In this document: positions 12,351 through 25,075 of the stretch, in pieces
Layout of the letters: the number at the start of each line of letters is the position of its first letter
How positions within the stretch are numbered: position 1 is the first letter of the stretch
DNA from: Strongylocentrotus purpuratus
Taxonomy: Eukaryota > Echinodermata > Echinoidea > Camarodonta > Strongylocentrotidae
Direction of reading: 5' to 3'
Assembly: GCF_000002235.5 (NCBI RefSeq)
Contig: NW_022145597.1
Location: 31,254,797 to 31,318,796 of the forward strand
DNA: 64,000 bases
Made by a program: the position numbers and the translations under genes
Notes under the pieces: model-generated
Databases searched by the model: none
What the model was told of the DNA's origin: nothing
The model's input: the letters and a program-made list of their open reading frames with translations, nothing else

Positions 12351-15300
12351 GTAAGTTCAAAATGGTTTTGTTTATGATAGCAGGGCTTGTGGTATATCCA
12401 TTATCCCACAGACTACATGCATGCTTCATATTTGAAACAGTGGAAGCCTAATTAGTCTCAATTTATTGGCAAATATGTTTATCTTTTTGTACTAGACTAA
12501 GAGGGCTGCTATTTGAAGGAAAGAAAGTGATACAGTATATGAAAATGAACATAGAGACCTATAGTCATTTTTGTAGTTCTTTTAATTTCATCAAGGCCTA
12601 CTTACATTCTACCTGAAAGACTGCCCAGTACTAGCATTTCATTTTCATTTGAATATTAGCCATATTGTTGAAGATTCTCCAAACCTATCTGTAACTCCCA
12701 TCCTATTCTCATAGGCGATGATCACTTGCGGGCCTCCACCCCTCTCAAGACCCTCCCCGTACAACGACTTTGCCATGAACAACCCTGCAGGAAACATCCC
12801 CATCGCTCCCAACCCCGCCATCCCTCTGGACGAGCTCTTACTGCAGTTTGTAGGAAGCCTGGACAGTTCCAAGAGTGTCTTCCGGGACCTTCCCCTCCTC
12901 ATGTGCTCCCAGGGAAATATGGCCTCCGACAGCAACAGAGACTGCTGGACCGGCGAAACGCAAGGAGTGTAAGTAAAATGCTTGGTACTTTTGAAATTGG
13001 GTGAGCTGATATTTGCTCTGAAAATTGCTCTTTATTCCATCAAAAATAAAAGGTGAATATCTGGTTAGATTTAGGGTTAGGGTTCAAGTTCGGGTTCAAG
13101 CTAAGGGTTAGGGTTAAGGCTGGGTTGAGGTTAGGTATATATGATCTATAATCATATATCAAGATTATATCTAAAGCATTACATTTATTAAAAAATATAT
13201 CTATAATGTAAATGCTTGTAGATTTAAAGGGAGACAACAACTTGTCTCTGTTTGACACATTTGATCTATAATTGTAGTTCTAAAGGAACATTTTTTTTTT
13301 GAGTGAGAAACACTTAGCCAAAACTGGAACAAAACAAATGAATGCCATCCAAGAGTATTTGAACTTTTGGTCCCATATACCGTTATTGCTGTTTGGAGCT
13401 TTACATGGTAAATATGCAAAACATATTTGAACCCTGAGGGGTTTATGATGCAACTTAGACAGGGTCGGACGATAAACCTATGGGAGCAAAGCCATGAACT
13501 TTGGGGAATTTTCTTCACAAAAGATGAGATGAAAATACAAGCCAAAGTCCCTTTCTAATCCTCTGGTTTTTTCCCTACATGCACCAGGTGGGCGTTTCAC
13601 TAAACTTGTCATCAGTGACAAATGACAGTTTTTGTTATAAGCTACTGAAATCCTTGCTTCTGATTGGTTATCAGCAGATTTGTCACTTGTCATTGAAAAA
13701 AGGCTTTGTGAAACAGGTCCCTGTAATATGCTCAATAGGGACATTTACACTGCAAGCAACAACCATCATTTTTTTTCTCATTCCGGAGGTCATAAACATG
13801 ACTGGAAAAACCCTTAATCAAAAAAGCCACCTCTCGATTGTTTTTATTTTTGTGTGTTAACTCTGCACCTGAAACTCCACTTTTATTTTTCATTGTAAAT
13901 GCTCACTCTTAAAACACCAGTGAAATATTCCGGCATTTGGTCACGTGACTGTCCTCGTTTCTGTGCTCTACATACAGAGCAGCGACAAGTGGCCCATGTG
14001 CACAATTCACTCTCGCAAAATAAAAAAATAATTATCCAACTCCAAGAGTTTTTTCAGCGTTTTTGCAGTAGTGTAAATGGTTACAACGATAGTTCAAGAA
14101 ACATGTTTTACTACAATGTGAATGGGCCTATATTTGAGTACAACTTGCTCAGGCACCAGAAATATATACTCCATGCAAAACGAGAAGAAAGATTGTGAAA
14201 GAAAAACCACAAGGGCCTTTCCGCTGGTACGCAATACCCTGCCTTTTGTGACAATTCTGAAAGGTCCCGAAGCTGAGCTTTTGTTGTTGTCGGGGATCAA
14301 ATCTCTCCATTTCAACACGGGTCGGGAGAGGCCGGTGAACAGACCCAGTGTAATGATCTCCTCCATGCGCCTTTCACTCAACCACTGGTCTATGAAAATT
14401 AATTTTCCCATATTGGAAAGGCAGGCAACTCGCCAGGGTGCTTATTTTTAATCCCCGCAGAAGCTCTCGCTTTTGAATGGAGGAGGCCTTTTAAGTTGAT
14501 TCCATGAGCCGCACATTCACAGCGGAATGCTTATGGTTTGTTGTGGTCTTGTATTGACTGAATCCAGCTAAAAAGAAAACAGTTTCCTCTTTTTTTTCTT
14601 CTCAAAAGAGACATGGTAAGCTGTTGTGGTTGGGTGAATAGTCATACAACCTCACTAATTTGTAGCAGGGGTATTGTGAGTTAATGAGCGTCTGGTGGAA
14701 TTTCAACTTGGGTTCAACTCGATCCTTTTCACTATTCTCTATAAAAGGATTTGAGAGGAAATAGTTTCATGTCGTTGTCATCAAACTTTGCACTTTTTGG
14801 GGGCTTTGTTTGCTGCCAGGTGGGTTCGGATTGGGGGCAGGTGACTAAAACTGAAGTTGAAAAAGTTCTTCAAAAGACGAGAAAAGATGATTAATCAAAG
14901 AATGTATCTCGCTTGACCACAAAACCAGACACAAAATAGTTTGATACAAATGTTTGGTTTGGTGTTGTTTGTCTTCCTCATGTAGGAGCTAGTGTAGTCA
15001 TAATATGGGTTTCACCACAGTTTGTGTAACCCTACATGCTTTGGTGACGGTTGCTCAACAGTGCATTTCGTACACTAACTGCATTCCTAGATGTAACCCT
15101 TCACCTAACCCTAACCCTAAACCTAACCCTAACCCTAAACCTAACCCTAGACCTAACCCTAAACTTAACTCTAAACCTAACCCTAAACCTAACCCTAAAC
15201 CTAACCCTAAACCTAACCCTGATAATCGTAACCCTGCATCTTTGTTGAAGGAACTACAAAGCAAATATTGCATCACCAACTCTGTCACTGTCTCTAGGAC

Positions 15301-18300
15301 TGCAAATCTCATGCTCAACTTCAGTTAATTCTCAATGCTATAATTTACTGTGGTTCAGTGTGATATTGTAAATCAGCTCTGCTGGTGGTGGAAAATGCTA
15401 GAAATATTTCACTTTTCGCATCAGCATTTTGGGTAGGGTAAATTTGAGTCAGTTATCTGATGGAGGGAGATGCTAATGGTTTCTGAGCGCTCTGTACTTT
15501 CCGCTTTGACTTAGTTGCAGATGTAAATTAATATTATCTGATGAAGGCAGCTCACGAACAGGTTCGGAGCAAGCTCATTTCCACTTTGAAATAGTTGCAA
15601 ACTACATTAAGATTTTCCTGATACACTTCTTCTTGGCATTAATACTCAGGTGAGGCAGTTGATGAAAGACTTCCCTGCTTCGATTAAGGTATCGCTGTTG
15701 TCTGATAATAGCGGAATGACCGATGGGGGTATTGATAAAGTTTGAGTGGTACCATGGTCCTATTATACCCTTAAGGGTGGAAGCCTTCCAGTGTCAAGGA
15801 TATTTTGGGACCCTGAGAAATCATCTGGTGATTACCTTGAGGGTTAGTTGCACTTCTTTCAGATTGTTCTGTTGGCGATGTCTCTGGATACTGGAGTGAT
15901 CCAACATTTGCTCCAGGCTTTATTTATTCCATCAAAAATAAACTATTGGGTTTACTCAGGGTCCAGGCAACAGTTGTCCTGCATGGGCTTCATTTCATCA
16001 GAAGTATAGATTTACTGTCAGGTTTTAGGTTGGGGTTAGGGTTAGGTTAGTTTGATTAGTGTACATGTACATTCACGAGAATCAGTTTCCCTAATACATC
16101 GTAATTTACATTGGCTTCCGCGGTTGTCTCTGATAACACATTTTCTGATATTTGTCCCTGGTCTAATGCAAATTTCTACATGATCCAACCTCTAATACTC
16201 TGTCCGAGACTGGTCAATTATTTGTTAAGGGATATTCTATCAAGTGTTCTTTTCAAACTCTCCAATTCAGAAGACAAAGGGGCCAAATGTAGACACGAAG
16301 GTCAAATCATTTCCAAAATTGAATTGATTCAATTATTAGAATCATTCGTACTTAAGATGAAGGCCAAATGTGTCATTAGGCTGAATGAACCACAGTCGAG
16401 AGAGGCGTCTATATTTCAAAGTGATTCTGATTATTTCTGTCATGAATAAAGGGCAATAGTTTAACAAACCCGATTGATATCAATCAATGAAATTAGACAA
16501 GAAAATTCTTGCTTTGTCATTGATGCATCAATGCTTTGGATTTGGCAGGAATCTCCCTAATTCATCAAACAATTTCCAAGCCAAGGTTTATAGCAAAATA
16601 GCTCTTAATCAAATAATATACAAATCAATCGAGTCATGACACTTTAAAAGCTTTTGATATATGCCTCTCGGAGTATATGAATAACTAAAAGGCTGACTAG
16701 CAATGCATCATGATATGCTGAAAACATTTAATGGTACTGTCAACATTTTAAAAGTAAAAATGAATGTTGCTGAACAGAGCATAAATTTCTCTGTATGTTT
16801 TTTTTTTTAAGTTTCAGGCAAGTAGATTGTTTTTCATTCTATTTACAAGAGAGACTTACCTCAATTTGGTTTAACTTGTTTTCTGATAACATTTTATGAA
16901 CACGGCAACATGGAGAATATTTTGTTCATGCTTACATCTTGTTTAAGCAAATACTTCTGTATTTATGATATTGTTGTAAGATCATCCCGTTTCAACAGGT
17001 ATCTCATCAGCTCACAAAAATGTTGACTACCGTAGTGTACCAGTACTTCTGACACTTTAACTTGTTAAAAATATAATAAATTAAAAATTAGAACCTTAAA
17101 CTACCCCTAACTGTATTATAAACCTTTTCCAGCAATAAAAGTAAATAATGGCAGTTGATTCCAAATCTTTGATGAATTTACTCAAAAGAAAGGATATCTC
17201 AAAGTATGTACTGCTTCCACTTTTAATTTAAATAGTCATCCAGCAAACTTGGGCATGATTCTTGAAAGTACAATGAAAGTAAATCAAAACATGATGGCGA
17301 TCTTGACTTTTTTAACTGATTCCAAAGAAGAATTAGATATTAAATGAGCTCTCATTATCAAATCTTAACATCAGATATGTTTTCCTATCATCTTCTGGGT
17401 CTACTTCATCAGCCACATCTTATCTAGACTTGAAATAGATCAGCTCGGTAACCTTCTTTGATCTTGACTTTAGAAAACGACCAAAGCCTCTTCCTCTTCT
17501 TTTAGAACCATCCTTCTTACGGTTATTACAAATCTCTTAGCAGGCCCTGCCTAATCAGGCCCAACATCCCCCTCTTAATCCACCCAACACCCCCATCTTA
17601 ATCTGCCCCCTCAAAAGATCAACCTTTATTGTTTAATGACCATTCTATTGCTTTTTTGTCAAGTAAAGGTAACCGAATCGGGTTCTATTGATATCCTTTG
17701 TTGTCGTGGTATGTCAGTGAAAAAAAAAGGATGATGATAAATAGAAAAGATGGTACTGCTTGCATCTGTTGTTGGGGTGTAGGAGTTTTGTTTAGAAAGC
17801 AGTTTCTCTGATTGAATGGTCAGTCTTGCCAGCAGTTTTCTATGAGCCTAATTAACAAGGAAAACTCTCCTTTGGATCAGGTCAGGCTGCACACAAAGGC
17901 TACAAAGGACAATGATGGTCCGGAGCAACAAAAGGCGTTGGAATGAAGAATGCCTTTCTGTGGCAAGTTATGTAGGAGGTATTGGGGTCCTAATCCAGAT
18001 TAATTGAGTGAAATTGCTGTTTTATTGCCCAAAAAGGTGCAGTTTGGCGTGCCGTTCCTATTCTGACATCTGAATGGGAGCTCCTGGAGGGAACACACAC
18101 AAAGAGAGGTGGAAGAAAGTTGAGGTTTTAGTTGATTCGTCAGAGGGTGCTAAGGAAGATTACTCGTCACTTTGAAGACTTGAAGAGAGCAGTAACATGT
18201 TGGTTTTGAGATGTTGTGATAATAGAGAATAAGAACAGAGAGAGAGGGGGGGGGGGGGTAGAGAAATAGAGAATCAGAGAATCATACCATGGACCCTACC

Positions 18301-21300
18301 AGACAGAGATAGCCAGCCTGACAGGCGACTGACATACATACAGACAGACAGACAGACAGACAGACGGGATAAGCGATATAATTGAGAGGATAGTGTCAAT
18401 TATATAAAATAGTAATGCTGGTTTTATGTTGAAAATTATTTGTTGGTAGGCTACCATTTCAGCCTACCAAAATGTAAAAGTTGTAAAAAAAAAGGGCTAC
18501 TTGTTCAGAGAATATTGTATGTTGAGTTTCAGCATTAACCCTTTTATAATTTGATGGAGATTATACAGCCATAAACGTTCGCTCTAGACAGAAACAGGAA
18601 TGGAAGAAAACTAATTGAATATTGAGCTTCTCATATTACAACGTGTGACCATTCAGTCAGCAAAACTTGAAAAATGTACTATTAATATATTTGTGAAGGG
18701 AAAACCATCCATTATCTTTCCACGCAGTACAGGTCTTTCATATTAATTTTCCTGATATTCAAAGCAAGGTTAATTTTAGATGAACATTTTCTTTAGAGCT
18801 GTTGAAATGCCTTATAACTAGCAGCCCCCCCCCCCCCCCCAAATAAAAAGGGAATAAAAAGGAGAAACAAAAATAAATTATTTTTGTTTGAATAAAGCTG
18901 AATTTTGTTAAAAAGTTGTTGAAAGGCACTTTAACCAGCCCCTCCATACAAAAAGTGGACAAAAAAGAAAATCTTAATTTGATGTGAGTGAAAACCGTAT
19001 AGTATTGATTTACCAGCTAAAGGTGTTTGCCTACGAACAATTAGCATGATTTTTTATGTTTGCATTTTGCTAAGAGTAGAGGGTAGTGCCTCGCGGGCAT
19101 TGAGTGTCATACCATACCATGCCAAATCTCGACACGAGAGAAAGAAAAACTGTTTGGACTGGCGACCTGGCACTTTAAAGATAGAGTTGAGGAGTGCATG
19201 GTTATTGTGTGATTACATACTAGTGAAAGAAACTGCCTGGAAGCAATTGGGGAAAGGTGGATTATGTTGTGCATAAAAATCCATTCGTACTGTGAAATTT
19301 CGGAATGATGACAATGGAAATAAATTGACTCGGACGTGCTGCAGATCGCACGCCCTGCACATTGAAATCGGGATATGGGACTACACTTTAAAGTGTGGTC
19401 CAAATTTTTCAGCTATTTCTTATATTTCATATATTGACTGTGAGGACATTTTTTAAGAGCAATCCTTTTCAGTGGACATTCCTACTATGAAATTCTTCCC
19501 AACTAACATACAAAGAATGAAAGACGTCACAAATAAATCTTTCATCTTTACAAGAAATGCATCTTCTCTTTAATGTTTGTCCGTTTGGGCTCGAACAATA
19601 GCCATGATGTGATGGAGCATGTCATAAAAAGCCATGGCCGTGCAATAATAAAAATCGGCCCAATATTGGGCTTTGGAAGTCAAGAAAATCTTTGTGGAGG
19701 GAGGACGACGTGAAGTGATATTGCTGCCCTGGAGCGGTCGGAATGGTTATCATTTCCAGCCAGTCGGGATTTGTTTGCGAGCGTGACCCCATATCCAGAC
19801 TTTGAATGCATCCCCCCAGCGGAACAAAGACAGAAATAAGACTAATATCTCCCAAGTCGACAAATGACAGCGTGGAGGATTGCATGGAGGCTATTTCAGA
19901 GATGGTCTTATCATTTCAATTCAAATCAAATTTCTGATGCAAATCAAACTCCCAATTGAATTTGAAGCCCCCAGAAAAAGAAAAAATATGTAGGGAATAA
20001 AGAAATGAATTCCAGATATTGCCACAAAGTGACAGGGATGAAATAGGTCCCCTTTATAAATTTGTTTTGCTATATTTGACGATCTGGTTTAAATATATAG
20101 TTGAATGAACTGCCCCTGATATAATTCTTAACTTTGCTTTAATAATTCACTAATAGTTGGCTGACCTATCTTATGATTAAGTACATTTGAATTTGTTTGT
20201 GAGCACAGAAAGTGAGAAATATGTTTATGTATATGATTTATAATTGGCCTATACTTTGAATCTCTGTAGAGTTATGAGCAAGTGCTAGCTACTTTGCCTC
20301 TTATGTTAATGCCCACATCTAAGATTTCCTTATATTTGATGACTGTATCAAGCTGATTGTCCTACTGGTGTTTGAATCAGACAAAACATCAAATGAATTG
20401 ATATTTTCAAGTTGATTTTTGTTCAAAATTCTATAATACAATTCAATAGAACTCAGTAATGCATTGGATACACCTTGGACTTAACCATGCAATCACAACA
20501 TAGTTAAAAGTTTATAATGTAGGTCATAGATTCTCTCTCTACTTTTTTTCTTCAAACGATCAAACGCTATTTCAATCAATCCTGTCTATTATTGAAATGC
20601 AGTTCACCTCGCACCGAACTGCATCCAATATGAAAACATACCCACTGACTTGGGGGTGTTTGTGGAGGAGGAACGTATTTGAAGTGCGTCCACCCCTTGA
20701 TGCAGTGAGCGGGGTGGGGTGGGGTGGGGGGGGGGGGGGGGTACTGGTATACAGGCATATACCGATTGGACAGCACCAAAAATTTAGTGAGACAACGCCA
20801 CTCTCCAAACTCGTCAAGGAAGTGTATTGAGACGTTGTTATCTCTCAAAACATGTCCAAGATTGCGTGGAAAGTGCCGTTGACAAAAGAAGACTTTGTAG
20901 CAATTTTTTTCTCGAAAAATGCCTAGACTTTGTTTTCCTTCTTTTTACTTTCTCTCTCCTTTTTTGTTACTATGTATGCCATTTGATGTGTGTGATTTTT
21001 AATCAGTATTAAACCAACAGTCAATCAAGTTCTTTTCAATTTCTGCATTAGTAGCAATGCCAAAGTACCTACCATACTCTGTTCATGGGTGTTTGGTAAA
21101 TTCATATTTGGTGTTCATTTGAAGCAAGGGTATATAGAGGTCCATGGTGCTGGCATCATGAGATGGTGTTAGCACGCAATATAGTTGTTAGCAATCAATT
21201 TGGCTAGTAGCACTGATAGAATTTGCACCCTAGCTTCTGCCATTTCCAAAATTGACTCTTTCATGAACGGAATTAATTCTTGTTTTTCATTACAATCCAG

Positions 21301-24300
21301 AAATTTGTCATTTTTCTCAGTCTTTGTCTTCTGTTCTGTTGATTAACTTTTCTCATTAGAAAGAGTGTTACAGTTGAAGAGAAGTGTCTCAAATTGAACT
21401 TAGGAGGGATAAGAATAGAAGAGCAAATTTGCTCCCCTTTTCAAGTATGGTCAAATGTTGCTAGTGGACCAAAGTCCATGTTTTCTCTCTTGAATCAAAT
21501 AATTGCAGATAGACACAGTGAGATTAGCAAGTGCAGTACAAACCACTGCAAACCACATAATAATTGTACTTTCTCTCTTTATGTGTCTAATACCCTCTTT
21601 GTCTCACCCAGTCAACTCCATAAGCCTTTGAACATACAACATACACAGCTACAGGCTGTTGAAAAGATGGAGAAACCGGGCTGTAAACATTCGCGAGCCC
21701 ACGTACCACAAAGCCAAACTGTTACTAATTAGGACGGAGGGCCATTGCGAGTGTTTGCGCCGCCCTTTCATCACGATTTTGACATATCCTTGATGAAATG
21801 TCGTCACAATCTTTGAGAGTCGTTGAGATGTGTGCCCTTACACTCGCTTAGAGTGTTAAGTAGGACCGTCAAGTGGTAGTATATGTGGAGTGTAGACACC
21901 GCTTAATACCCTATCTATGACATCTTGGTAATGAAGATGACATTATCTCTTTCCCTTCCTATGTACAAAAAAAAAGAGTTTGCTGTTTATTCCCTTTACA
22001 CAGAACATTAACGTTTTAAATCTGATGATATAATGTTGCTGCTCCTTCTTATTCTAATTACTATTTTTTTCACTATCTGCTCTTTTTGGTTTTTCTTCTT
22101 TTCTTTCTTCCTCTTACTCTTCTTCTTTTTCTTCTTCTTTTTCTTCTTCTTAGTCTTGTTCTTCTTCTGCTTCTGTTCTCCACCTCCTCCTCCTTCTCCT
22201 CCTCCTCCTTACTTCTTTTTACTTCTTCCTCAGTCAACGTGTTTTACATACATTTTAACCTGGAAATATTGGGATAATAATAACTACCGGTACAGTCTTT
22301 GTGGGCCAATCAGCAGGAGCATTATTGATATTGATGAGGCTCCTCTGTAAAAATAAGTCTATATTATTACATCATCTTTTAAGTGTTCCAATCTTTTCTT
22401 TCTCTTTGATGATGCAGTTATCGTAAGATCGTTGTTGAGGATGGTCTGGCAGCACAGCTACACAACCCGGAAGTCAAGCTAACGTCAAGAGAAAGAGAAC
22501 TTTTAAATGCCCTGCAGTTGATGGACAAACTGGAGCACAAAACAGAGGTAAATTCAGCTTTTATTCTGTTAAATCACTATGAACATGACTGACGAAGAAA
22601 GCGGACAAAATATACAGTTCCTCAGGTAGACAAAGGAACATCCTCTCACTGCTATTATGTAAAAATGTGTAGAACAGGTGTCACATGCATATTCACCTGT
22701 TTACATAATAGCAGTGAAGGGATGTTCCTTTGTCTACCTGAGCAACTGTATATTTTGTCCGCTTTCTGTGTCTGTCATGTTCATAGTGAATGTTCCCTCA
22801 TTGATAATGATAATAGAAATAATAGTAACAATAACACTAAATTGTGATTAATACCGGTAATGATCATGCTAACCATAAGATGATGATGATGCATGACGAC
22901 AACCACCATTACCACCACCGACTCCCACTCCTTTTATATGGAGAAAAAAAGAAATAGTTCTTGCAAATGATTGAAAATTCTCATTTGTCAATGCAGAATT
23001 TTTGATGTATTCCAAAAGTGTATTTCAGAGAAAAGCTAGCCTCGTGAGAATAATATGGTACACATTATGCAGAGATCTTGGCCCACAAGTCCGAAGAAGA
23101 CCATGACATGCAAAGTAAACTTGCTTTCTTCGCCCATGGGTACCCCTCCCCCCCCCCCCCCCCCCCCCCCAATCTTGCCAGCTTTGTCTATTTCCACTAA
23201 CTTTCTCCCTGAATAGTCCTTTTATTTACTACTCAAACAGAGGCCCATTCTTAAGAATAGGTTTGAAAGGGAACTGATCCTGTGTGTTTAGCCCCGCTAA
23301 GACCCTTTATTGTACACCCATTAAAACCACCACTTGTGTATGGTATGCCTGTGAGGTGTCCCCCATCATATTGTTTGGAGGTTCTTTCTCTAAACTGGCT
23401 TTTCCGCCCTAGTTTCACAAAAAGAGAGTCGATCCCAATCTGCTAGCATCTTGTCTCTCTTTTTGTTGTCAGGGAAGGAAATATTTCCTTAGATTATAAA
23501 CAGTGTTCAGCTATAAGGAGAACTTAGAGTAAATTCAGAAACCATGCAATTGCAATTTATGGGTATGGACTAATTTAATTGATTGTAAACAGCGTTTGAC
23601 TTTAAGGAGAACTTAACATTCAGAAACTATCCAATTGCAATTTGTAGGCATTGGAGCTTCTGTTTAAATAATACAGGGATGTATGTTAACAAGATCTTCC
23701 ATGTAATAGTATAAAAAAATGACAATATTCATAAATATGCACACATGTTGATTTGTAAAGATACTGAACGCACATACAATATACAAAGTAATTTTAGCTG
23801 AAGGCCATTACAATGAACGTTATATTACCTGTCTGAAGTTTAACCATTCAATAAATGAACTGAAGTCGTTTTGTGAATTTTCATTGAAAGGAGTGGAAGA
23901 TTAAAAAGAAGTCATGATAATGTTTGAAGTATTATCATTTAATTTAATTTTCAATTTGAATTGAAGGTTATTCCAAAGAAAATCATGATACATGTATCAT
24001 GTGTTACCATGCAATTGATTTTCAATTTCAAGTGTATTTTATTACAAAGAAAATCAAAATGAATGTATGAAGCATTCCCGACGAGAATTTAATCTACTCT
24101 TTGTTTTGTAAAATGTCAAAATGTAATATATTTGCGTACTTGGATCTCCAGATATATACACTTGTTTTCCTTCTTGGAGCTGCATCACACAGAATTAACA
24201 CATGTTCATGAATCATATAAATCTTCTTTTGATTTGCATTCAATTACTATTGTTGCAAAGTAATCTATATTTCATGGAAAAGGGAAAACTCCTGTATGTT

Positions 24301-25036
24301 TTTCCTTCTACTTGCAGAATCTTCTTTAAATATTTCTTTCTAACACAATATTTTACCTACATTTGATGTTGTGGAAGATGCCTGGTCACACTTTAACACA
24401 AGATGGCGCTGTTTCATTATACAGCTATTGGTCATATATATCTATTGATGATAAAGACAGACTGCTGAGAATGAAAATACTTTCTACTAAGTTTGGTCGA
24501 CAGTTTTAAAAAATGTAGCTATGTCTCTTCCATTATAGCTTCAATGATTATTTCAGAAATATGTATTTTTTTCAACTTTTCATGGATATTGATTTGTTAA
24601 TACCAGTTTTTGGAAGATGGCATAATTACATACCGTAAATAACGTTGTATAAACCGCCCTCGTGTATTAACCGCACCCCTCTTTTTCGCCCTTAAAAAAA
24701 AAAAAAAAAAAAAAAACTTTTTTTTTTTTTTTTTTTTTTGCCGAGATTTTTTTTTTGTGTGTGTAAGATCATAACGGTACTGTAAATTAAAAAACATTAG
24801 GGACCTAGGATAGAACCTTGTGGTACACCATGTAATAGAAAAAAAATTGGAGGAATTATTATTATAAACTACATATTGAGTTCTATCAGAAAGATTACTT
24901 TCAAACCAAGATGACAGACAAATTTGAGTGTTGTTCTAGTTTCTGAGTGGTGAGTCAACACACCGATTACCGAGCCGGGAGACATTGCCAGGCATAGCGC
25001 CAGGTGGAGGGGCATAAATTGAAACTTTAAAAAAAA

Positions 25037-25075
<39 letters not shown>

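Larger units (their letters stand above)
12351..22417 (+). other. GPC3/5: Glypican introns between exons a, b and c
   Basis: The first intron (12351-12714) is short and plain. The second (12969-22417, 9.4 kb) holds telomere-like arrays (13066-13136, 15095-15233, 16018-16052), a fold-back element (13587-13731) and a pyrimidine tract (22085-22215). Several stretches of balanced composition have no repeat signature (about 13900-14460, 17780-18200, 19040-19400, 19540-19910, 21380-21860); they carry no supported exon and are the best places for enhancers. Confidence 0.6.

Noticed and set aside
15095-15233. Chromosome end
   Set aside because: The array is about 140 bp, degenerate and flanked by unique sequence on both sides; similar arrays recur across the window.
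15005-15328. Asn-Pro repeat protein or Gly-Leu repeat protein
   Set aside because: By-product of the telomere-like array, open on both strands.
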